From an uncultured Bacteroidales bacterium (lineage in GTDB: Bacteria; Bacteroidota; Bacteroidia; Bacteroidales; UBA932): 47,027 bases of DNA. The notes below the pieces were generated by a model, which saw nothing but the letters and a program-made list of their open reading frames with translations, had not been told where the DNA came from and made no database searches. The position numbers were made by a program, and so were the translations under genes. Below are positions 1 to 8,974 of this stretch, one piece after another. Each line of letters opens with the position of its first letter. Within the stretch, counting starts at the first letter, position 1. Location of the stretch: NCBI GenBank assembly GCA_946187865.1, contig CAMHST010000014.1, positions 1 through 47,027 of the forward strand, written 5' to 3'.

Positions 1-1218
1 GCCGTAGCCCTTGCGCAGGGTGACGGTGACCTTGGGAACGGTGGCTTCGCCGTAGGCATACAGGAGCTTGGCGCCGTTGGTGATGATGGCGCCGTATTCC
101 TGCTGGGTGCCGGGAAGGAATCCCGGAACATCTACCAGGGTGACCAGCGGAATGTTGAAGGCGTCGCAGAAGCGGACGAAGCGGGCTGCCTTGCGGGAAG
201 CGTTGATGTCCAGCGTTCCGGCCAGCACGGCGGGCTGGTTGGCCACGATGCCCACGCTGCGGCCGCCCATGTGGGCGAAGCCGACGATGATGTTCTTGGC
301 GAATTCCTTGTGCACCTCGAAGAAGATGCCGTCGTCCACGATGCTGCCGATAACCCCGTACATGTCGTAGGCTTTGTTGGGATTGTCGGGGACGATGCCG
401 TTCAGGCTGTCATCCACCCGCCCGGCGGGATCTGCCGTCTCTTTGAAGGGGGCGCTTTCCCGGTTGTTCTGGGGCAGGTAGCCAAGCAGCTCCTTGATGG
501 TCTGGATGCCTTCCTGCTCGGAGCCGGCCGCGAAATGGGCCACGCCGCTCTTGGAGGCATGCACGGCCGCACCGCCCAGTTCTTCCTGGTTCACCTCTTC
601 TCCCGTGACGCTCTTGACCACGGCGGGACCGGTGAGGAACATGTAGGAAGTATTCTTGACCATGAGGGTGAAGTCCGTGAGGGCGGGGGAGTACACCGCG
701 CCGCCGGCGCAGGGGCCGAAAATGCCGCTGATCTGGGGGATGACCCCGGAAGAGAGGATGTTGCGCTCGAAAATCTCTCCGAAGCCGGCCAGTGCGTCTA
801 TCCCTTCCTGGATGCGTGCGCCGCCGGAATCGTTCAGGCCGATCACGGGCGCCCCGGCGCGGAGGGCCATATCCATGACCTTGCAGATTTTCTCGCTCAT
901 GGTCTTGGACAGCGACCCGCCGTTCACGGTGAAATCCTGGGCGAACACATACACCAGGCGGCCGTCGATGGTGCCGCAACCGGTAACCACGCCGTCACCG
1001 TCCGGATGGCTCTTCTCCATGCCGAAGTTGGTGCAGCGGTGCTGGACGAACATGTCGAATTCCTCGAAACTGCCCTTGTCCAGAAGAAGGTCCAGGCGCT
1101 CCCTTGCAGTCAGTTTTCCCTTGGCGTGCTGGGCTTCGATGCGCTTTTCGCCGCCGCCTTTGCGGGCCTGTGCCCTGCGTTCCACCAATTTTTGGATGTT
1201 ATCCGTTTGGATACTCAT
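1..1218 (-). CDS. Acyl-CoA carboxylase, carboxyltransferase (beta) subunit, partial
   Basis: Biotin-dependent carboxyltransferase of the PccB/MmdA family, which moves CO2 between carboxybiotin and an acyl-CoA (propionyl-, methylmalonyl- or acetyl-CoA). The visible 406 residues begin [19 protein letters not shown], a normal N-terminus for the family. They contain [10 protein letters not shown] (about 130-139) and [16 protein letters not shown] (about 168-183), the crotonase-type acyl-CoA and biotin sites, and end in the second carboxyltransferase half at LRKGYG. The family is about 510-520 residues, so about 110 C-terminal residues lie outside the left edge, including the region that helps set substrate choice. 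The substrate is therefore open. In Bacteroidales it usually serves the succinate-propionate pathway. It has its own consensus promoter in the gap after trkA. Confidence 0.93.
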   Translation of the reverse strand, partial: MSIQTDNIQKLVERRAQARKGGGEKRIEAQHAKGKLTARERLDLLLDKGSFEEFDMFVQHRCTNFGMEKSHPDGDGVVTGCGTIDGRLVYVFAQDFTVNGGSLSKTMSEKICKVMDMALRAGAPVIGLNDSGGARIQEGIDALAGFGEIFERNILSSGVIPQISGIFGPCAGGAVYSPALTDFTLMVKNTSYMFLTGPAVVKSVTGEEVNQEELGGAAVHASKSGVAHFAAGSEQEGIQTIKELLGYLPQNNRESAPFKETADPAGRVDDSLNGIVPDNPNKAYDMYGVIGSIVDDGIFFEVHKEFAKNIIVGFAHMGGRSVGIVANQPAVLAGTLDINASRKAARFVRFCDAFNIPLVTLVDVPGFLPGTQQEYGAIITNGAKLLYAYGEATVPKVTVTLRKGYG

Positions 1219-1248
1219 ATAAGAATGTTGTTAACGTTAAAACAAGAT

Positions 1249-1276
1249 GGGTTACCGGCCCGGAAGCAGATAACCC
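1249..1276 (-). other. 5' leader hairpin of the carboxyltransferase mRNA
   Basis: On the minus strand the predicted transcript starts almost directly with GGGTTA, a 16-base loop, then TAACCC, a perfect 6-bp stem. It sits between the predicted start site and the ATG at 1218. It may protect the 5' end; no regulator is implied. Confidence 0.35.
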
Positions 1277-1277
1277 A

Positions 1278-1309
1278 CAAAATTACTGAAAAATTACGTT
1301 TTTTGCAAA
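1278..1309 (-). promoter_or_regulatory. Consensus Bacteroidota promoter for acyl-CoA carboxylase gene
   Basis: Read on the minus strand: TTTG (1306-1309), 20 bases, TAATTTTG (1278-1285). Both boxes match the phylum's primary sigma consensus TTTG-N19-21-TAnnTTTG. The expected start site is near 1271, leaving a leader of about 53 bases before the ATG at 1218. It begins just outside the 3' end of trkA, so this gene is an independent unit. Confidence 0.75.
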
Positions 1310-1316
1310 TCGAAAG

Positions 1317-2684
1317 CTATCGAAACATTTTGTCCACGTCTTTGACCGCCTCCGGCAGGGCAAAGACGGCTACGCGGTCGTATGCTTCTACATGGGTATG
1401 CCCCACGGCGATGAAACTGTCTCCGCCCCGGATAATGCCGCCGATGATGGCGTTGTGCGGGAAATCGATGTCTTTGAGCATCCCCTTGGTAATCTTGGAA
1501 TCCGGCGCAGCCGTGTATTCCAGCACTTCCGCGTTGGTCCCGCTCATGTAGCGTACGGAACGCACCTTGTCCGAGAGGGTGAACTTGAAGATTCGGCCTG
1601 CGGTGATCAGTTTCTTGTTGATGACCGAATCTACGCCCATTTCCTCTGCCAGGCGGATGTATTCCAGGTTCTCCACCTGGGCGATCACGCGGGCAACGCC
1701 CATCTTGCGGGCCACCACGCAGGCGAGGATGTTCACTTCGTCGTTGCCCGTGCACGAGAGCACGGCCTGGTAGCTGCGGATGTCTTCCTCCAGCAGGAAA
1801 TCCGAATTGCGGACATCGCCGCAGGCTACGCTCACCAGGTCCGGCAGGTCCTCTGACAGCTGCCGGCAGCGGGCAGGGTCGATGTCGATGATTTTAATGT
1901 CGTCCAGTTTCTGTTCCGAAAGCCTTCTGGCCACCATTTCCCCGATCTCGCTGCCGCCCAGGATGAGCACCCGGCGCACATCTATCTTGTCTTTTCCCAG
2001 ATACTTCATCAGGACCGGGATGCCTTCGCGGCGGGAAATGACATAGAGGTAGTCCATGTACTTGAAAGGCGTGTCGTGGCGGGGAATGAGGGTGACACCG
2101 CCGCGCGAGATGGCCACGATGCGGAAATCGGCCTCCGGCTCCGCGGTTTTCACGGTTTTGGCGAATTCTGCCACGCTCATCTCCAGCAGCGGGGAATCGT
2201 CGTCCAGCTTGAATACTTCCAACTGCAGTTTTCCCCGGGCGAAATCCATGGAGTCCGTAGAGGCGCTGTGGCGGAGCATTTCAACGATTTCATCACTTGC
2301 GCTCTTTTCCGGATAGAACAGGATGTCTATGCCCATGTCCTTGAACAGCAGTTTGTTCTCCGGGGAGAGATAGCTCTCGTTGTCGATTCGGGCGATCACC
2401 CTTTTCGCGCCTATTTTTTTGGCCAGCAGGGCGCTCACGATGTTCACGCTCTGAGACTGGAACGGGTTTACGGCGATGAAAAGGTCTGCTCCGGCGCAGC
2501 CGGCTTCCCTGAGCAGCGCAATTGTGGAGGGCGGCCCCTGCACGGTGGATACATCGGCCGATGAGACCAGCTTGCGGATGCGGTCCGGGTTCTCGTCGAT
2601 CACCGTGATCTCGTTGGAAGCGTGGCTGAGCATCTTGGCCAGATGGGAGCCCACTTGCCCTGCGCCTTCGATAATGATTTTCAT
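1317..2684 (-). CDS. trkA: Trk potassium uptake protein TrkA
   Basis: Cytoplasmic NAD-binding subunit that gates the TrkH/TrkG potassium channel. The 455 residues form two RCK repeats. The first opens with a Rossmann loop (IIIEGAGQVGSHLA, residues 3-16) and an acidic residue after beta-2 (TVIDEN). The second starts near residue 237 (VRRVLILGGSEIGEMVA). This double RCK_N/RCK_C layout and length are normal for TrkA. No trkH is in the window; in many Bacteroidales it is adjacent, but here the neighbours are a glycosyltransferase and a carboxylase gene. It follows the GT2 gene by 34 bases but has a -7 box of its own in that gap. Confidence 0.95.
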   Translation of the reverse strand: MKIIIEGAGQVGSHLAKMLSHASNEITVIDENPDRIRKLVSSADVSTVQGPPSTIALLREAGCAGADLFIAVNPFQSQSVNIVSALLAKKIGAKRVIARIDNESYLSPENKLLFKDMGIDILFYPEKSASDEIVEMLRHSASTDSMDFARGKLQLEVFKLDDDSPLLEMSVAEFAKTVKTAEPEADFRIVAISRGGVTLIPRHDTPFKYMDYLYVISRREGIPVLMKYLGKDKIDVRRVLILGGSEIGEMVARRLSEQKLDDIKIIDIDPARCRQLSEDLPDLVSVACGDVRNSDFLLEEDIRSYQAVLSCTGNDEVNILACVVARKMGVARVIAQVENLEYIRLAEEMGVDSVINKKLITAGRIFKFTLSDKVRSVRYMSGTNAEVLEYTAAPDSKITKGMLKDIDFPHNAIIGGIIRGGDSFIAVGHTHVEAYDRVAVFALPEAVKDVDKMFR

Positions 2685-2706
2685 GGCAGTAAATATTCCT
2701 TACGGG

Positions 2707-2714
2707 CAAAGATA
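2707..2714 (-). promoter_or_regulatory. Candidate -7 box for trkA
   Basis: Minus-strand TATCTTTG fits TAnnTTTG. The start codon at 2684 is about 16 bases below the predicted start site. No good TTTG box is found 19-21 bases upstream, so this is weaker than the other promoters listed. Confidence 0.45.
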
Positions 2715-2718
2715 GCAA

Positions 2719-3729
2719 TTATTTCCCAAATAGTCCCTTGGGGACGATCCACCCTTTGTACAGGCCTTCCGGCAGGGTGGGATGCGGCGGAACGGCTGCG
2801 GAGCGTCTCAGCCGGCGGTATTCCCTGTGGGCTTGGATCACGGCCCGGAAAAAACTGCCCTTTCCTTTAACCAGATACACCAGGGCGGAGCAGCCGTCCA
2901 GGAGCATGCGGAGGCAGATACGCCGGCGCGTCCGGCTTCGGGCGGGGCGCTCCTGCATTCCCGCCGCGACAAAGGTGGCGGGCAGGTTGTTCTCCAGCAG
3001 CAGCAGGTTGTTCCGGTAATTCAGGCGCAGCTTGAAAGGGGATTCGTTGGGCAGGGTGCCGCCGCCGATATGGTAAACGGCCGATTCCGGCACCAGGTTC
3101 ACCTTCCAGCCCCTGAGCTGCATCCGCCAGCACAGGTCGATCTCTTCCATGTGGGCGAAAAAGCGGTCGTCCAGGCCGCCGAGCTCCCGCCAGAGGGAGG
3201 CGCGTACCATCAGGCAGGCGCCGCTGATCCAGAGGATGCCGTCCGGGATGTCGTATTGTCCGTGGTCGGTCTCGATCATCTGCATCACGCGGCCGCGGCA
3301 GAAGGGATATCCGTACTTGTCCACCAGGCCTCCCGCCGCGCCGGCGTACTCAAAGCGGTCCCGCTGGGCATAACTGATCAGTTTGGGCCCGCATGCGCCG
3401 CACTGCGGATGGCTGTCCATCCAGCTAATCAGCGGGGCAAGCCAGCCCGGCGGAACTTCGATGTCGGAGTTGATCAGGACGAAATACTCCGCGTCCACTT
3501 GGGAGAGGGCGCGGTTGTAGCCTCCCGTGAAGCCGAAATTCTCTTCCAGGGCGATTAGCGGCACATCCGGGAATTGTTCCCGGACCCATTCGGCGGAGCC
3601 GTCCCGGGAGGCGTTGTCGGCCACGATAATCCCGGCATCCAGGCCTTCGCAGGAGGCGACCAGGCCAGGGAGGAACTGCTCCAGATAGTTCCGGGTGTTG
3701 TAATTGAGTATGACTACCGCGGTTTTCAT
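2719..3729 (-). CDS. Glycosyltransferase family 2 (rhamnosyltransferase-like)
   Basis: Inverting GT-A glycosyltransferase that transfers a sugar from a nucleotide donor to a surface glycan or glycolipid acceptor at the cytoplasmic face. The 336 residues start MKTAVVILNYNTRNYLEQF, with the nucleotide-binding DNAS motif (about 38-41), NFGFTGGYNRAL (about 64-75), the metal-binding INSDIEV stretch (about 87-93) and MEEIDLCWRMQ (about 193-203), which resembles the WbbL-type catalytic base region. The C-terminus is basic with a hydrophobic segment (about 275-290) that may sit at the membrane. The start overlaps the stop of pmbA by 4 bases, so translation is probably coupled. The acceptor and donor cannot be told. 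Confidence 0.88.
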   Translation of the reverse strand: MKTAVVILNYNTRNYLEQFLPGLVASCEGLDAGIIVADNASRDGSAEWVREQFPDVPLIALEENFGFTGGYNRALSQVDAEYFVLINSDIEVPPGWLAPLISWMDSHPQCGACGPKLISYAQRDRFEYAGAAGGLVDKYGYPFCRGRVMQMIETDHGQYDIPDGILWISGACLMVRASLWRELGGLDDRFFAHMEEIDLCWRMQLRGWKVNLVPESAVYHIGGGTLPNESPFKLRLNYRNNLLLLENNLPATFVAAGMQERPARSRTRRRICLRMLLDGCSALVYLVKGKGSFFRAVIQAHREYRRLRRSAAVPPHPTLPEGLYKGWIVPKGLFGK

Positions 3730-5090
3730 GCGCTCACGTCCACGTCTTTAAAGGCCAGGGAGGGGATGAGCCGGGACATGCAGGGGCGGGCGTCGTCGGC
3801 CGTGGCCACAAGGTTTCCCCACAGGCTCAGGAAATTGCCGGTTATCAGGATTTCCCGGACAGGATGGGCTATTTTGCCGTCCCGCACCAGGAAACCTTCC
3901 ACCCCGTAGGAGAAATTGCCGGTGGCCGAGTTGGAGTTGCCGCCGTTGAATTCGGTGACCAGGATGCCGTCCCGCACCTTGGCCAAGAGTTCTTCCCGGG
4001 TTTTGATGCCCCCTACAGGGGACAGGACGGCGCGGGAACAGTCTTCGATGGTGGGGGCCATCTGCATCTTCCGGGCCATGCAGGTGTTGAGAAAATAGGA
4101 TTTCACCACGCCTTTTTCGATGACGGGCATCTCCCGGGTGGCGACCCCCTCGCTGTCGAAGAGCCGGCTGCCGGTCTGCCCCGGGGCCAGCGGGCGGTCC
4201 CACAGGGTAAGGCTTTCCGGGAACAGTTTTTTCCCCAGCGAATCCATGAGGAAAGAGTTCTTCTGCTGCAGGCTGGATCCGCTCAGGGCGTTCAGCAGCG
4301 GAGACAGCAGTTTGGAGGCGCATTCGCTGTCTACTATCAGCGTGTACTTCCCGCTCTCGATGCCTTTGGGGCCAATCTGCGCCGCCGCCCGCAGGCAGGC
4401 TTTCTCTGCGCAGTCCTGCCACCGGAGCTGAGCCAGCGTAGGGGAGGCGTCCCACCAGTAGCTGGAGAAGTGATTGCCTTCCGGGTCTTCCACGGTGCTT
4501 TCGTAGCCAATCTCGAAGGAGGTTTCCGTATGGCGGGCTTCCAGCCCCTGGCTGTCCAGGGTGAGGCTGTCGAACACGCTGTCGGAGTATTCGCCCTCTT
4601 CCGAAATCAGGGTCCATCCCTTTTCCAGTGCGGCCTTCCGTGGCCATAGCATGGAAGAGAGGGAGATCTCCCGACGCCGCTGGTCCGTGAGGGTTTCGCA
4701 GGCAGGGTCGTACAGGGCCAGTTCTTTTCCGGTGACTGCGTTTTTCACCAGCCTCTCCGCTGCGGGCAGATCCCGGTCCGGGTCCGGTTCCAGCATCCTT
4801 ACCGTGCTGATGGCCTCCAGGATAAAACGCTCCAGCCCTTCTTTCTCCAGCTGGTTGCTGGAAAAAGAGCCGAACCGTCCGTCTGCGAACAGCTGGATCT
4901 GCAGGCTGCGGTCCAGGGCCAGGGCCACTTTGTCCACCTCTCCGTTTAGTAGCCCGGTGAGGTTCATCAGGCTCTTGGTCAGGGTGATGCGGAGCCGCTG
5001 TGCGCCGTGGTGCAGGGCGAAGTCCATGCAGTGGCGTGCCAGCGCTATTTCGCTCTCTTGTAATGTCGCTTCCAAGTTATTCGTGCTCAT
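3726..5090 (-). CDS. pmbA: TldE/PmbA-type metalloprotease subunit
   Basis: Partner of TldD in the heterodimeric TldD/TldE zinc protease, which in E. coli matures microcin B17 and degrades the CcdA antitoxin. The chosen start MSTNNLEATLQESEIALARH (454 residues) lies 11 bases after the tldD stop; the reading frame runs far upstream but that part is the antisense-like shadow of tldD. As expected for TldE there is no HExxxH motif; the C-terminal region (RDGILVTEFNGGNSNSATG, SYGVEGFLVRDGKI) is the conserved fold shared with TldD. It sits in an apparent operon: POT transporter, zeta-like kinase, tldD, pmbA, GT2. Confidence 0.9.
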   Translation of the reverse strand: MSTNNLEATLQESEIALARHCMDFALHHGAQRLRITLTKSLMNLTGLLNGEVDKVALALDRSLQIQLFADGRFGSFSSNQLEKEGLERFILEAISTVRMLEPDPDRDLPAAERLVKNAVTGKELALYDPACETLTDQRRREISLSSMLWPRKAALEKGWTLISEEGEYSDSVFDSLTLDSQGLEARHTETSFEIGYESTVEDPEGNHFSSYWWDASPTLAQLRWQDCAEKACLRAAAQIGPKGIESGKYTLIVDSECASKLLSPLLNALSGSSLQQKNSFLMDSLGKKLFPESLTLWDRPLAPGQTGSRLFDSEGVATREMPVIEKGVVKSYFLNTCMARKMQMAPTIEDCSRAVLSPVGGIKTREELLAKVRDGILVTEFNGGNSNSATGNFSYGVEGFLVRDGKIAHPVREILITGNFLSLWGNLVATADDARPCMSRLIPSLAFKDVDVSA

Positions 5091-5101
5091 GGATCTGTCG
5101 T

Positions 5102-6541
5102 TTAAAAACCGCCGCCTACCGTGAGGCTGCCAATCAGGACGGTGGGGATGCCGCAGCTCACGGGAACCGACTGCTCTTTGCCGCAGGTCCACGCGCCGGG
5201 GTCTATCAGGAGGTCGTCCGCCACGCCACGGATATCGGCCAGGGCGGCCGGCCCGTTGCCGATGATGTTGATATCCTTGACCGGCATGCCCAGTTTTCCG
5301 TTTTCGATCAGGAAGCCCGATTTGACAAAGAAGGTGAAATCGCCTTCGCCGATCTGGACCTGGCCGTTGGAGAATTCGTCCACGAAGATGCCTTCTTTCA
5401 CGGAGGCGACCAGGTCCTCCGCCTTGGCGTTCCCGCTTTCCATGTAGGTGGCCCTCATGCGGGGAATGGGGGCATAGCGGAAGCTTTCGCGGCGTCCGTT
5501 TCCGGTGGGGCGCACGCCGTAGTGGGCGGCGCTGATGCGGTCGTGCAGGTAGGAGGTGAGGATCCCGTCCTCTACCATATAGGTTTTCTGGGCGGCCACG
5601 CCTTCGTCGTCGAAATTGAGCGCCCCGCGGTTGCCCGCGAGCGTGCCGTCGTCGATAATCTGGATGCCTTCGGGGCAGATCCGGGTGCCCATCTTGTCGG
5701 CGAAGATGGAAGTTCCCTTGCGGTTGAAATCGGCCTCGAAGGCGTGTCCCATGGCCTCGTGCAGGAGGATGCCGGAGGCGCCGGCCCCCATGACCACGCT
5801 CATCTGCCCGCCTTTGGGCCTTCTGGCGGCAAAACGCTCGTCGATCCCTTTCACCACCTCGTCGGCGATTTCCCGGATCAGGCTGTCTGTGAGCATTTCC
5901 GCTCCGCAGCGGAAACTCCGGGAGGCCGATTTGTTCTCCGTGGCTCCGTTTTGCTGGAAAACGGCCGACACGGACAGGCTGCCCATCGGGCGGGTGTCCC
6001 ATTTCAGTTCCCGGTAGGCGTTGTACATGAGGATGTCGCTTACCTGGAAGGCCAGGTTGGCGATGAGCTTCACGATGCGGGTGTCACGGCTGCGGACCTG
6101 CGCCTCCAGCTTTTGCAGGAAGGGGAGGAAGGCCTGCAGGGACTGCTCCCTCCAGGGTTGGAGCATGGGATAACGGTCTGCGGCGGGGTTGGGCTCTCCG
6201 CGCCGGGGAGCCACCGTGCCGAACGGATTAACCTCTACCGGTTTGTCTGCGATCTGGGCGGCGGCCCGGGCGCAGGCTTTCATGTGCTGCGGCGCCGTGC
6301 TTTCGGAATAGGCGTAACCGGTTTTTTCCCCGGCAAGCACCCTGACCCCCACGCCGAAGTCCTGGTGGCAGCCGCCGGAGGTAACGGCGCCGTCCCTCAG
6401 GAGCAGACTGCCGTACGTGGTGTTCTCGAAGTACAGGTCGCAGTAGCTTCCTCCGCTTCGGAGCCCCTCTTCTATCAGGGCGTCCAGCAGGGGCTGGTCC
6501 ACCTGGAAAAGGTTGAAATAATACTGTTTGCTTCCTATCAT
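5102..6541 (-). CDS. tldD: Metalloprotease TldD
   Basis: Catalytic subunit of the TldD/TldE protease, cytoplasmic. The 479 residues carry the zinc motif HEAMGH (His261, Glu262, His266) inside GAGASGILLHEAMGHAFEAD, and the third metal ligand Cys453 in TCGKEQSVPV near the C-terminus, matching the E. coli pattern. Length is normal for the family. The start codon overlaps the stop of the zeta-like kinase gene by 4 bases (ATGA type), and pmbA follows after 11 bases, so the protease pair is probably made in step with the kinase. No precursor-peptide gene for a modified peptide was seen nearby. Confidence 0.94.
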   Translation of the reverse strand: MIGSKQYYFNLFQVDQPLLDALIEEGLRSGGSYCDLYFENTTYGSLLLRDGAVTSGGCHQDFGVGVRVLAGEKTGYAYSESTAPQHMKACARAAAQIADKPVEVNPFGTVAPRRGEPNPAADRYPMLQPWREQSLQAFLPFLQKLEAQVRSRDTRIVKLIANLAFQVSDILMYNAYRELKWDTRPMGSLSVSAVFQQNGATENKSASRSFRCGAEMLTDSLIREIADEVVKGIDERFAARRPKGGQMSVVMGAGASGILLHEAMGHAFEADFNRKGTSIFADKMGTRICPEGIQIIDDGTLAGNRGALNFDDEGVAAQKTYMVEDGILTSYLHDRISAAHYGVRPTGNGRRESFRYAPIPRMRATYMESGNAKAEDLVASVKEGIFVDEFSNGQVQIGEGDFTFFVKSGFLIENGKLGMPVKDINIIGNGPAALADIRGVADDLLIDPGAWTCGKEQSVPVSCGIPTVLIGSLTVGGGF

Positions 6542-7248
6542 GGATTTGTCTTGTCAAAACTGTCGTTTTCCGGCGGAGTCCCTTCGAACGGTACGCCGTC
6601 GTGTGCCAGGGGCGCCTTGGCGATTTCTTTCGCGATGAATTCCGTCACGTTCTCGATGGGCGTGGGGATATCCTCGATGTCCGTAACCAGGTTCCGGATC
6701 CGGGTGTACGTGGCCATGTTGCGGATCTGGAGGCCTTTCTTGGAGCCTTCCGCCACAATCTCGAAGGGAGGTGTGGAATTGTCGGCCAGGATCCATTTGT
6801 CACACACGGGCATATACGTGTGGAATAGGTAGTTCAGTCCCATCTGGTAACGCCGCCGGATGGTTTTCTCCGGGATGTCGTGCCCGCCGGAGAGGACCCG
6901 CAGCGCCACCCTTTCCACCGCGATGTCGGGGGAGTTCAGCCACAGGTACAGCACCGTTACGTAATATCCCTGCTGCTGGGCCTTGTGCACCGTTTTGATC
7001 AGGGAACGGGTGGCCAGGGTGGTTTCTATGCAGAAGTCTTCCCGCCGGTCGAACAGATACTGGACCTTTTTCAGCATCAGGCGGCTGGCTGTGATGTAGG
7101 CGCTTTCCGGGGCGAACGGCGCCAGGTGCTTGGCGAACTCGTCCGAGTTTACGAACTCGCTACAGTCCAGCAGCTCCGGGAGAAGCGAGTACGAAGCCGT
7201 CGTTTTCCCGGAGCCGTTGGGTCCTGATATGATGTATAGCCGGGGCAC
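6538..7248 (-). CDS. Zeta-toxin-like P-loop kinase
   Basis: A 236-residue P-loop protein of the zeta-toxin/AAA_33 type. It has Walker A GPNGSGKT (9-16), NSDE (34-37, with Asp36 where zeta toxins have the catalytic base), IETTLA (74-79, Glu75 like the substrate-binding Glu) and an arginine cluster RRR (131-133) after PEKTI where zeta has phosphate-binding arginines. Zeta toxins phosphorylate UDP-GlcNAc. No epsilon-type antitoxin or other small partner gene is adjacent, so it may be a housekeeping sugar or nucleotide kinase rather than a toxin. It lies 21 bases after the POT gene and overlaps tldD by 4 bases. Substrate unknown. Confidence 0.78.
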   Translation of the reverse strand: MPRLYIISGPNGSGKTTASYSLLPELLDCSEFVNSDEFAKHLAPFAPESAYITASRLMLKKVQYLFDRREDFCIETTLATRSLIKTVHKAQQQGYYVTVLYLWLNSPDIAVERVALRVLSGGHDIPEKTIRRRYQMGLNYLFHTYMPVCDKWILADNSTPPFEIVAEGSKKGLQIRNMATYTRIRNLVTDIEDIPTPIENVTEFIAKEIAKAPLAHDGVPFEGTPPENDSFDKTNP

Positions 7249-7269
7249 TGATGCCTGGACGCCAGCTGT

Positions 7270-8943
7270 TTAGGAGGCCGTGGCCTCGTTGATCTTCTTC
7301 ATCATGGCGAACATGATGCCGCCGGCGATGACGCACAGAGCCATCAGAATGGCCCAGTTGGCCCACAGCGGAACCGCCTTCCAAAGCAGGCCGGGGATGG
7401 AGCTGAGATAGTTGCCCACGGCCGTGGATGCGAACCACAGGCCCATCATCAGGCCCTTGTACTTGGGCGGAGCCACCTTGGTCACGAAGGAGATGCCCAT
7501 CGGGCTCAGGAGCAGTTCTGCGAAAGTGAGAACCAGATAGGTGGTGATCAGGTACATGGGAACCACCGGATCCGGGGAAACGGTACCTTGCAGCTGGGCA
7601 GGGGAGGCCTGGCCGATGGATCCGAAGATCATGATCAGGTAACCCAGGGCGGCTACGAACATGCCCAGGCCGATCTTGACCGGGGCCGACGGCTCTTTGC
7701 CCTTGGCGCCCAGTGCGCTGAAGATGGCCATGGAGATGGGCGTGAGGAACACCACGTAGAAGGGGTTGAACTGCTGGAACAGCTGGGGCTGGATTTCCAG
7801 CGGGTTGGGCATGCCGGTGTAGATCCAGTAGGCGCCGCCCCACAGCAGGGCCGTTACCACGCCGCAGATGATCTTGCTCTTTTTGCTCTCGCTCTGGAAG
7901 ATGCCGAACAGGGTGTAGATGCTCACGGCGATAAGGGCCAGGATCCAGATATTGAAGCCCATGCGCACCGGGCCGCTTGCGAAGCTCTGGGTGTAGTCGC
8001 GGGCGAACCAGGTAAGGGACTGGCCGTTCTGGTGGAAGGCCATCCAGAAGAAGATGACCACGGCGAACACCATGACAAGGGCGGTGATGCGCTCCTTGGT
8101 CTGCTTGGGCGTGAGTTCCACCACGGGAGCATTGGCTGCGGCGGCCTGCTTGGCGTTGACGTCTGCGTGCTTGAACCAGCTGCGGCATGCGAAGTAGATG
8201 GCGATGGAGATGATCAGGGAGACGCAGGCCACGGCGAAGCCCATGTTGTAGGCCGACGAGAGGTGCTCGATATAATAGGCGCCGAAGTCAGCGGGGGCCA
8301 TGGCGGCTACCGAGGCGTCCGGCATCTGGGCCTGGAGATCTGCCAGGCGGGAGGCGTTTTCAGGGGTGATGCTGCCGCCGAGCAGCTGGTGCGCCAGGGC
8401 GGGGATGTCGGCCTTGTAGATGAGGCCGGCCTTGCTCATGAAACGGTTGGTGATGGCTGTGGCGGCGGAGGGGGCGAACATGGCGCCGATGTTGATGGCC
8501 ATGTAGAACAGCGAGAAGGCTGCATCCCGCTTGGAGGCGTATTTAGGGTCGTCGTAAAGGTTGCCCACCATGACCTGCAGGTTGCCCTTGAACAGGCCGG
8601 TACCCACCGAGATCAGGAGCAGGGCGCCCAGCATGAGCACCACGCCCAGGGTGTTGGCTCCGGTGGGGATGGACAGGGCCAGGTATCCGGCGAACATGAC
8701 GCAGATACCGGTGACCACGCATTTCCCGTAGCCGATTTTGTCGGCCAGGATGCCGCCCACTACGGGCATGAAGTACACGAGGGCCAGGAAGATGGAGTAC
8801 ACCTGGCTGGAGAGGGCCTGCTCCCATCCGAATTTGGCCTGGAGGAAGAGCATGAAGATGGCCAGCATGGTGTAGTAGCCGAAACGCTCACCCGTGTTGG
8901 CCAGTGCGAGGGCGAAAAGCCCTTTGGGTTGTCCTTTGAACAT
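7270..8943 (-). CDS. POT/PTR family proton-coupled peptide transporter
   Basis: Inner-membrane MFS transporter for di- and tripeptides. The start MFKGQPKGLFALALAN (557 residues) is chosen because the family begins this way; an in-frame upstream start would add 28 residues that overlap the candidate promoter. The protein is hydrophobic throughout, with about 14 membrane spans and a long central loop. The first-helix motif reads NTGERFGYY: it keeps the ER-F-YY part of the classical ExxERFxYY motif but has Asn in place of the first Glu. Other family-like parts include ADKIGYGKCVVTG and LSPMGISFVTKVAPPKYKGLMMG. It is the first gene of the leftward run that includes tldD/pmbA, a sensible partner for peptide breakdown. 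Confidence 0.9.
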   Translation of the reverse strand: MFKGQPKGLFALALANTGERFGYYTMLAIFMLFLQAKFGWEQALSSQVYSIFLALVYFMPVVGGILADKIGYGKCVVTGICVMFAGYLALSIPTGANTLGVVLMLGALLLISVGTGLFKGNLQVMVGNLYDDPKYASKRDAAFSLFYMAINIGAMFAPSAATAITNRFMSKAGLIYKADIPALAHQLLGGSITPENASRLADLQAQMPDASVAAMAPADFGAYYIEHLSSAYNMGFAVACVSLIISIAIYFACRSWFKHADVNAKQAAAANAPVVELTPKQTKERITALVMVFAVVIFFWMAFHQNGQSLTWFARDYTQSFASGPVRMGFNIWILALIAVSIYTLFGIFQSESKKSKIICGVVTALLWGGAYWIYTGMPNPLEIQPQLFQQFNPFYVVFLTPISMAIFSALGAKGKEPSAPVKIGLGMFVAALGYLIMIFGSIGQASPAQLQGTVSPDPVVPMYLITTYLVLTFAELLLSPMGISFVTKVAPPKYKGLMMGLWFASTAVGNYLSSIPGLLWKAVPLWANWAILMALCVIAGGIMFAMMKKINEATAS

Positions 8944-8974
8944 ATGATCGGTTTTAAGTTTTGTTCGGTTCTTA

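Noticed and set aside
271..1551. 426-codon open frame on the plus strand
   Set aside because: It lies opposite the carboxyltransferase and trkA genes, has no family-like motifs, and is the usual antisense open frame of G+C-rich coding DNA.
5091..6002. N-terminal extension of pmbA
   Set aside because: The frame stays open upstream, but this part is Arg/Gly/Pro-rich and overlaps tldD entirely; the family-like start is MSTNNLEATL at 5090.
5000..6832. 610-codon open frame on the plus strand
   Set aside because: It is antisense to tldD, pmbA and the zeta-like gene, which carry clear catalytic motifs.
6538..7248. Toxin-antitoxin module around the zeta-like kinase
   Set aside because: No epsilon-like or other small antitoxin gene is adjacent; both neighbours are larger housekeeping-type genes.
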